This document shows positions 33,487-38,671 of a DNA stretch of 38,671 nucleotides, one piece after another. The position numbers and the translations under genes were made by a program. The notes under the pieces are model-generated. The model had not been told where the DNA came from. It searched no databases and saw nothing but the letters and a program-made list of their open reading frames with translations. This stretch comes from Lachnospiraceae bacterium (GTDB lineage: Bacteria; Bacillota; Clostridia; Lachnospirales; Lachnospiraceae). The stretch's first letter is position 1. Each line of letters begins with the position of its first letter. Location of the stretch: positions 1-38,671 of the forward strand of contig CASJPF010000035.1 of NCBI GenBank assembly GCA_949383255.1, given 5' to 3'.

Positions 33487-33625
33487 GTTATAGTTCAGTT
33501 TAGGATTTTGCATTATGCTGCAAAGTCTGTAAGAATGGATAGAGATTGAGAAGCATCAAGCTATCGCGAAGCGATTTTGCATGACTTGATGCATGTAACA
33601 GGAAGCCGAAGGCTGAACTGTTACA
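33487..33625 (+). repeat. Hairpin-rich intergenic repeat, longest copy (copy 4)
   Basis: Begins GTTATAGTTCAG. It then has a stem GGATTTTGCA/TGCAAAGTCT kept by two G-U pairs, GCATCAAG/CTTGATGC (33553-33560 / 33585-33592) enclosing ATCGC-gaa-GCGAT, and a final stem with AGCC-gaa-GGCT, ending CTGAACTGTTACA. The parts match the 5184 copy in reverse orientation. It lies between the alpha-galactosidase stop and the LacI gene, may also affect mRNA stability, and leaves little room for a separate promoter. Confidence 0.7.
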
Positions 33626-33651
33626 GGATAAATTACAAGGAGTGATAAAAG

Positions 33652-34674
33652 ATGGTGAAGGCTGTAAAGCTTGCGGATATAGCAGAGAAAGTGGGCGTCA
33701 GTGTCGTTACGGTATCAAAAGCTTTGTCGGGGCAAAAGGGCGTTAGCGAGGAGATGCGCACTAGAATCAAAGAGTTGGCAGATGAGATGGGGTATACGCC
33801 AATTCATGCAGTACAGACAGGGAGGACGCGGTCCTATACAATCGGTGTAATTACGTTTGAGACTTATTTTACTCGGTTTGCATCTTTTTACTGGAAAATG
33901 TATCAGGAATTTGCCACGCGCGCGGTAAAGAAAAATTGTTTTTCTATGCTGGAGGTTATCTCAAACTATGACGAAGAGAATCTAATGCTCCCAAAACTTA
34001 TCACAGAAAACCAGAAAATTGATGGTATTGTGGTGATAGGAAAACCCAAACGGGATTATCTTAAAATGCTCTATTTAAATAAAAAAATACCAATGGTTTT
34101 TATGGACTTTTATGACGACGAAGATGTTGTGGATTGTGTTGTGTCTGCTGGTTTTAATGGCATGTACCGCATGACAGATTATCTGATTAAAAACGGGCAT
34201 ACGCGCATTGCCTATGTTGGAAGTTTAATGTTTACAGAGAGTATTACAGACCGATATTTTGGATATTGTAAGGCGCTGATGGAGAGCGGAATAGAGGTGC
34301 GACAAGACTGGATTATCAAGGATAGGGACTACAGTGACGGTGTTATTGGAATGGAGTACAGGCTGCTGCTTCCCAAAGAGATGCCGACAGCCTTTGTGTG
34401 CAACAATGATGTGACAGCCTATTCTCTAATTAAACAGTTAGAGGAGAAAGGCTATCGCATACCAGATGATATTTCCGTGGTAGGATATGATGATTACCTT
34501 TATGCGGAATATGGAGATTCTAAGATTACCACGTACATGGTTGATATGGGAGAAATGTCAAAGATTGCACTCTCGTGCATTATTCGACGCATTGAAAATA
34601 TCTCTGTAAATGCCAGTGTGCATATTGTAAATGGTAAAATTATAGAACGTACAACAGTCAAGAAAATAAATTAG
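33652..34674 (+). CDS. LacI-family regulator of the alpha-galactoside locus
   Basis: A 340-aa regulator: HTH VKLADIAEKVGVSVVTVSKAL, hinge, then a sensor domain from ~60 (RSYTIGVITFETYFTRFASF) with KIDGIVVIGKPKRDYL, GHTRIAYVGS and TAFVCNNDVTAYSLIKQL, closing with DISVVGYDDYLYAEY. RBS AAGGAG lies 9 bases before the ATG. It follows alpha-galactosidase and is probably responsive to an alpha-galactoside or galactose (context). Its TAG overlaps the stop codon of the convergent AraC gene, and its terminator lies inside that gene. Confidence 0.92.
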   Translation: MVKAVKLADIAEKVGVSVVTVSKALSGQKGVSEEMRTRIKELADEMGYTPIHAVQTGRTRSYTIGVITFETYFTRFASFYWKMYQEFATRAVKKNCFSMLEVISNYDEENLMLPKLITENQKIDGIVVIGKPKRDYLKMLYLNKKIPMVFMDFYDDEDVVDCVVSAGFNGMYRMTDYLIKNGHTRIAYVGSLMFTESITDRYFGYCKALMESGIEVRQDWIIKDRDYSDGVIGMEYRLLLPKEMPTAFVCNNDVTAYSLIKQLEEKGYRIPDDISVVGYDDYLYAEYGDSKITTYMVDMGEMSKIALSCIIRRIENISVNASVHIVNGKIIERTTVKKIN

Positions 34675-35591
34675 TCTATTACTGGTGTTTCTCTGCGGTA
34701 AGTGAGCGGGGTAACACCGGTTTTTTCTTTGAAGAGTCGGATAAAATGGTTTGTGTTTTCGATGCCGACTATTTGGCTAATCTCTACAATCTTTTCATCT
34801 GTGTTTAAGAGCAATTCTTTTGCTCTGTCAATCCGAATTTTATTTAGATATTGAATCGGAGTGTAATCGTAGTATTTTGAAAACTCACGACAAAGGCGGA
34901 ATTTATTAATTTTATATTCGGCGGCAAGTTCATCGAGGGAATAAGTTTCATAATACGCTATGTTAAACCGATGATGCATATCAGCAATATAAGAAGGAAT
35001 ATGGTAAGATCCTGTCTGTTCCACTGTACGCACAAGATAGAGCTGTGTAAAGAAACCTATTAGGTCTCGTGAGCGCAGTATACCGTGCAGCTCGTCATCG
35101 GTGTCATTCCTGAAAATTTGTTCTAAAGCAGCCAGAATATCAGAATATTTGTCAAGACGAAAGATAAAGTCTCCGAGATCTCTTATTTTTTTGTTATAGT
35201 AGGACAAGATATTCGCACTTACAAAACAGATGGTGTATTCCCAGATATTGTGTTGACAGATAAGTTTGTGGTTTTGACGGCAGTCAATAATTGCCAGTGT
35301 CCCTTTTGTCAGATCATATCCGGCATTGATGCCATTGGCATTCTCACAGAAAAGCTTTCCAGCGCCCTTTGTTGTGTGGAGGATGCACAGCGCTTCAAGA
35401 TTTGCCGCCTCATAGGAAAAAGGCGATGTGACAGATACACTTTTATGACAAAGTTCATAAGGGAGTGCATTACAGAAATCGTACTCTCGGCTGTATGCAT
35501 TCTCAAAATAGTCTGACAAGGAAAAACGGTTGCTTGTCTCAGAAGCGATTAGACAACTAAAAAATTCGGTAGAAAATAGTTTTTGTGACAT
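34671..35591 (-). CDS. AraC-family transcriptional activator
   Basis: A 306-aa regulator. The N-terminal ~170 residues form a cupin-like sensing domain (ALCILHTTKGAGKLFCE, GTLAIIDCRQNHKL). The C-terminal pair of HTHs holds YSLDELAAEYKINKFRLCRE and FSKYYDYTPIQYLNKIRIDR, then VEISQIVGIENTNHFIRLFK and KTGVTPLTYRRE. It is divergent from the sugar ABC transporter genes and is a likely activator of them. The RBS is GGAGAATG-like, just before the ATG. Its final codons overlap the terminator of the opposing LacI gene. Confidence 0.92.
   Translation of the reverse strand: MSQKLFSTEFFSCLIASETSNRFSLSDYFENAYSREYDFCNALPYELCHKSVSVTSPFSYEAANLEALCILHTTKGAGKLFCENANGINAGYDLTKGTLAIIDCRQNHKLICQHNIWEYTICFVSANILSYYNKKIRDLGDFIFRLDKYSDILAALEQIFRNDTDDELHGILRSRDLIGFFTQLYLVRTVEQTGSYHIPSYIADMHHRFNIAYYETYSLDELAAEYKINKFRLCREFSKYYDYTPIQYLNKIRIDRAKELLLNTDEKIVEISQIVGIENTNHFIRLFKEKTGVTPLTYRRETPVID
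34681..34726 (+). terminator. LacI-gene terminator inside the AraC coding region
   Basis: ACTGGTGTT (34681-34689) pairs with AACACCGGT (34713-34721) with one G-U pair, and an inner CTCTGC/GCGGGG stem (two G-U pairs) extends it. TTTTTT follows (34721-34726). It is the only clear terminator for the plus-strand LacI gene and lies within the last ~19 codons of the minus-strand AraC gene. Confidence 0.7.
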
Positions 35592-36006
35592 TTGACATTC
35601 TCCTTTGGCAAATATGGATTTGGCGAAATGTATATCTGCAGTGCAGAAAACAATTATTTATTAGAATTATTATATAATGAAAAAAAAATAAAATCAAGAA
35701 AAGAATATAAAAATAAATATAAGAATATAAAAGACATACTAATATTAAAAAAATCATAGAGAAGCTAAATAAAAACTTCTTTTTTAAGTAAAATTAAGCT
35801 AAAAACTATGAAGAAAATAGATAAAATAGATAAAAATATAAAAGTAAAATTGTAAAAATAGAGGAAATGACGGAAAACAACAATAAATGATAACAATATG
35901 CAATTATAAGTGGTGACTAAAATACAAACTTATTTTACACTAAAAACAAGTTAATCAACGGGTTAACAAAAACTAAAAACTAAAATTTTAAAGGGAGGTT
36001 TCATCT
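35592..36006. promoter_or_regulatory. A/T-rich divergent control region of the sugar ABC operon
   Basis: About 415 bases, strongly A/T-rich with many A-tracts. Elements seen near the binding-protein gene are ACTAAAAACAAGTTAA (35939-35954), almost the same as the alpha-galactosidase upstream motif; an inverted repeat GTTAA...TTAAC just after it; and a weak promoter GTGACT with TACACT 17 bases later (35936-35941). The weak -35 suits activation by the divergent AraC protein. Repeated CTAAAAAC pieces also occur at about 35800-35815 and 35970-35985. No gene is seen here. Confidence 0.45.
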
Positions 36007-37479
36007 ATGAAATTAAAGAGACTCATGGCACTTGGAATGGCTGCAATTATGACATTGTCTTTGACAGCGTGTGGTGGCAAATCTGACACACCGTCAAACA
36101 GTAGCTCTGCAACAGACAACAATGCATCTGCTGACAAGAATACAACAGCAGACAACAATGCATCTGCGGATAACAGCACACCGGCAGATAATGTAGGAGA
36201 TACAGGGACAACAAGTGGACTTACATATGGTAGCGTTACACTTGGAGAAGACTATACGGACTTGACAGCATCTATCAAGTTTATCCACCACAAGACGGAC
36301 CGAGAGCAGGATGGTTCAATGGCAAAGTACATTGAAGCATTCAATCAGGATTATCCCAACATCTCCGTTGAGACAGAAGGTATCACAGACTATGCTCAGA
36401 CAGCGCTATTGAGACTTCCTACAGGAGCAGCGTGGGGCGATGTGATGTTTATCCCATCAATTGATATGGTTCAGCTTCCTGATTATTTTATTCCATATGG
36501 AACTGTGGAGGAGATGACAGAGTATATCAATTTTGCGGACCAATGGAAGTTTGAGGGCAATTGCTATGGTGTGGGATATATGGGAAATGCCCAAGGTATT
36601 CTTTACAATAAGAAAGTATTTGCGGATGCAGGCGTGACAGAGCTACCAAAGACACCGACAGAGTTTATCGCAACATTGCAGCAGATCAAGGACAACACAG
36701 ACGCGATTCCACTCTATACAAATTATGCAGCAGGTTGGACAATGGGCGGACAGTGGGATGCTTATCTGGGTGCTATTACAACAGGCGATACGACTTGGTT
36801 GAACCAAAAGTTTGCGCATTCGGCAGAGCCGTTTAAGGACAATGGAGACGAGACTGGGGCGTATGCACTATATAAGATTCTCTATGATGCAGTGGCAAAT
36901 GGACTTACAGAGGACGACTATACAACGACAGACTGGGAAGGCTGCAAAGGTATGATTAACAGAGGTGAGATTGGTACAATGGTACTTGGCTCATGGGCAA
37001 TCGCTCAGATGAAGGAAGCAGACGCAAACGGCAGCGATATTGGATATATGCCATTCCCAATCTCAGTTAATGGAAAACAGTATGCCACAGCAGGGCCTGA
37101 TTACTGTTTTGGCATTAACAAAGAGAGTTCCGCGGACAATCAGGCGGCAGCAATGGTATTTGTTAAGTGGATGGTTGAGAAGTCAGGCTGGTGTGATAAC
37201 GAAGGTGGATATCCAATCTCTAAGACTGCGCCTACCTCTTTTGTGTTTGACGGTGTGGAGGTTGTAAACAACGAGTCTGCTCCAGATGATGAGGCTGATT
37301 TGATGAACCAGATGAACGCAGAGTGTGAACTTAATTTCAACAATGGTGGAGACCGTAAAGTTCAAGAGATTGTTGAGGCAGCAGCGACAGGTTCTATGAC
37401 ATATGATGAGATTATGGCAAACTGGACAGAACTGTGGAACGATGCACAGTCTTCATTAGGCGTAGATGTCACAGAATAA
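36007..37479 (+). CDS. Sugar ABC transporter substrate-binding lipoprotein
   Basis: A 490-aa extracellular family 1 binding protein that captures an oligosaccharide at the cell surface. The signal peptide ends in the lipobox LTAC, with Cys22 to be lipidated. A ~45-residue low-complexity linker rich in Asp, Asn, Ala and Thr follows; its repeated unit ADNNASAD comes from near-identical DNA units around 36110-36190. The mature domain starts near residue 75 (TASIKFIHHKTDREQDGS) and contains GILYNKKVFADAGVTELPKT, DYCFGINKESS and GGYPISK, typical of MalE-like proteins. RBS AAAGGGAGG is 9 bases before the ATG. The two permease genes follow. No ATPase gene is visible, as is common where a shared MsmK-type ATPase exists (inference). 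Confidence 0.94.
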   Translation: MKLKRLMALGMAAIMTLSLTACGGKSDTPSNSSSATDNNASADKNTTADNNASADNSTPADNVGDTGTTSGLTYGSVTLGEDYTDLTASIKFIHHKTDREQDGSMAKYIEAFNQDYPNISVETEGITDYAQTALLRLPTGAAWGDVMFIPSIDMVQLPDYFIPYGTVEEMTEYINFADQWKFEGNCYGVGYMGNAQGILYNKKVFADAGVTELPKTPTEFIATLQQIKDNTDAIPLYTNYAAGWTMGGQWDAYLGAITTGDTTWLNQKFAHSAEPFKDNGDETGAYALYKILYDAVANGLTEDDYTTTDWEGCKGMINRGEIGTMVLGSWAIAQMKEADANGSDIGYMPFPISVNGKQYATAGPDYCFGINKESSADNQAAAMVFVKWMVEKSGWCDNEGGYPISKTAPTSFVFDGVEVVNNESAPDDEADLMNQMNAECELNFNNGGDRKVQEIVEAAATGSMTYDEIMANWTELWNDAQSSLGVDVTE

Positions 37480-37525
37480 CCAACGAAATAGCTTTTTACG
37501 AATCAATCATTATACATTATGTAAA

Positions 37526-37555
37526 GTGGCTTGCAGGCGTTGGTCTGCAAGCCAC
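37526..37555 (+). repeat. Intercistronic hairpin between binding protein and permease
   Basis: GTGGCTTGCAG (37526-37536) and CTGCAAGCCAC (37545-37555) form a perfect 11-bp stem with an 8-base loop and no T-run. Such hairpins often stabilise the upstream binding-protein message relative to the permeases; that role is inferred. Confidence 0.65.
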
Positions 37556-37599
37556 GAATCCCAACAAGGGAATTTTCATGAGAAAAGGAGGGGATTGTA

Positions 37600-38589
37600 G
37601 TGACGAACACAAAAAAACCATTCAATTTCCAGAAATGGATAAAAAGCCGACAGGGACAACAGGCAATTATCATTGTATTGTTTTCTATTATTCCGTTAGC
37701 GCTGCTGTTTGTTTTTACATATTATCCGTTTGCTGAGATGTTTAAGTTCAGCTTTTATGACAGGAGTTATACACGTGTCAAGGGTTTTGTGGGGTTGGAT
37801 AACTACGTGGATGTGTTTAAGAAAAAAGATTTGTTCCGCTCACTGTTCTTGTCAGTTTACTATATGGCTGGTGCAGTGTTCCAGCTGGCATTAGCACTTT
37901 ATCTGGCAACAATATTCTGCTTTAAGATTAAAGGAGGAAACTTCTTTAAGGGCTGTATGTTCTTCCCATTTCTTATCAATGGTATTGCAATTGGATTTAT
38001 CTTTAAGTTTTTCTACACAAGAGGATTTGTTTTGGATACAGTTCTTGGCTGGATGGGGTTCGACCTTGAAAGCCTTCCTTACTGGCTGAGAGACCAAAGT
38101 ATTAACAATTGGTCTCTGGTTGCTACGAGCGTATGGAAATATTTTGGTCAGAACATGGTATTATTTATCGGTGCAATGATGTCTGTTGACGCTTCGCTCT
38201 ATGAGGCAGCAGATCTGGATGGTGCTAATAAATGGCAACAGTTCAAATATATTATGCTTCCAAGCATTAAGACGATTGTTATGTTGAATCTAATTATGTC
38301 CATCACAGGTTCACTCAGTGCATTTGAGCCAGCATATGTTATTGCGTCAAAGGGGGCAAATGGCACAGCAACTTATTTTGTAAAGATGCATGAGGTAGCG
38401 CATACAAGCCAGAAGATTGGTCAGGCATCCGCAATGGCAGTTGTGCTTTTATTGATTATCTTTGCAGCGACAATTCTACAAAAACTTTTCTTCAAATATG
38501 TATTTAAGAGTGGAGAGGACGAGGACAAGAGCGCAGCGGCAAGGCGTGAGAGACAGATTGCAAAGTTAAATGCAAGGAAGGGGGCATAA
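37600..38589 (+). CDS. Sugar ABC transporter permease (MalF-like)
   Basis: A 329-aa inner-membrane subunit with six predicted helices. Visible are the first helix (~22-45, IIIVLFSIIPLALLFVFTYY), GLDNYVDVFK, and the EAA loop YEAADLDGANKWQQFKYIML ending at LPSI (201-223), which contacts the ATPase. The start is GTG at 37600, 6 bases after AAGGAGGGG. The C-terminal ~25 residues are highly charged. It pairs with the following permease and the binding protein upstream. Confidence 0.94.
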   Translation: MTNTKKPFNFQKWIKSRQGQQAIIIVLFSIIPLALLFVFTYYPFAEMFKFSFYDRSYTRVKGFVGLDNYVDVFKKKDLFRSLFLSVYYMAGAVFQLALALYLATIFCFKIKGGNFFKGCMFFPFLINGIAIGFIFKFFYTRGFVLDTVLGWMGFDLESLPYWLRDQSINNWSLVATSVWKYFGQNMVLFIGAMMSVDASLYEAADLDGANKWQQFKYIMLPSIKTIVMLNLIMSITGSLSAFEPAYVIASKGANGTATYFVKMHEVAHTSQKIGQASAMAVVLLLIIFAATILQKLFFKYVFKSGEDEDKSAAARRERQIAKLNARKGA

Positions 38590-38591
38590 GT

Positions 38592-38671
38592 ATGACAGCA
38601 TTTCAGGCTTTTAAGAAATATTTATGGATTTTTGTAAAATATTTTTCGGTAATATTTTTCTCATTCATCGC
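38592..38671 (+). CDS. Second sugar ABC permease (MalG-like), 3'-truncated by the window
   Basis: ATG at 38592, two bases after the previous stop and preceded by GGAAGGGGG, opens a frame to the window end: a basic start (MTAFQAFKKYLW) followed by a hydrophobic run that looks like a first membrane helix. Only 26 codons are visible, so the identity rests on position after the MalF-like gene. Confidence 0.7.
   Translation, partial: MTAFQAFKKYLWIFVKYFSVIFFSFI

Noticed and set aside
35592..36006. Possible small genes or an origin in the A/T-rich region
   Set aside because: No ORF with an RBS and no DnaA-box cluster or iterons are seen; the A/T richness fits a regulated promoter region.
37434..37736. 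100-codon plus-strand frame bridging the binding protein and permease genes
   Set aside because: It overlaps both genes out of frame and the bridging sequence is explained by a hairpin and the permease RBS.
1..38671. Search for tRNA, rRNA, CRISPR arrays, insertion sequences and prophage genes
   Set aside because: No cloverleaf-like sequence with a TTCRANY arm, no regularly spaced repeats and no transposase or integrase motifs were found by eye; the dispersed repeats are too irregular for CRISPR.

Overview
The window looks like a chromosomal segment of a gut-type, motile, anaerobic Firmicute, most likely a Lachnospiraceae-like clostridium. This rests on moderately low G+C, strong AGGAGG ribosome-binding sites, a type III glutamine synthetase, an Amt-PII fusion, GH42 and GH36 glycosidases with LacI/AraC regulators, a DegV protein, an HD-GYP protein and two chemoreceptors. 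It was assigned by reading protein motifs only; no database search was possible. No rRNA, tRNA, CRISPR array, transposase or prophage gene was seen.

Region 1 (1-5340) is the 3' part of a self-contained sugar-alcohol PTS operon: mannitol-type EIICBA (5'-truncated by the window), a SorE-like ketose-1-phosphate/polyol-phosphate dehydrogenase, 1-phosphofructokinase, HPr and Enzyme I. The combination suggests mannitol-1-P oxidised next to the phosphate to fructose-1-P, then to fructose-1,6-bisphosphate, in place of the usual MtlD route. The HPr has His15 but Lys at position 46, where the regulatory Ser is expected. Region 2 (5341-7760) is glnN behind a leader with a terminator. Region 3 (7784-12650) holds a sCache-type chemoreceptor (minus strand) and an ABC-2 exporter / LytTR regulator / DUF3021 operon with three phased repeats upstream.

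Region 4 (12666-17503) is a galactoside locus: GH42 beta-galactosidase and GPH symporter (minus strand), divergent from a LacI regulator, with four TTTTA(G/C)TAAAA operators between them. Region 5 (17520-21384) is accessory. It holds a two-TM potassium channel with a C-terminal ryanodine-receptor (RyR)-type domain, preceded by an overlapping 56-codon small ORF, then a PIN/NYN-type nuclease, an XRE regulator and a GNAT acetyltransferase.

Region 6 (21500-23480) is an ammonium transporter fused to a PII domain, again behind a promoter-plus-terminator leader; glnN and amt are thus the nitrogen-assimilation genes and may share attenuation control. Region 7 (23496-28498) has an HD-GYP protein, a Nudix hydrolase, a LacI regulator, a DegV protein and a LacX-type aldose epimerase. 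Region 8 (28650-38671) appears devoted to alpha-galactosides: a chemoreceptor whose extracellular part contains a carbohydrate-binding-module-like stretch, a GH36 alpha-galactosidase, LacI and AraC regulators, and a sugar ABC transporter (binding protein, permease, start of a second permease). A 16-base motif is shared by the alpha-galactosidase and binding-protein promoters.

A family of hairpin-rich intergenic repeats (four copies or remnants) is scattered through the window. The candidates most worth following are the putative fructose-1-P mannitol route, the RyR channel with its coupled small ORF, and the CBM-like chemoreceptor.
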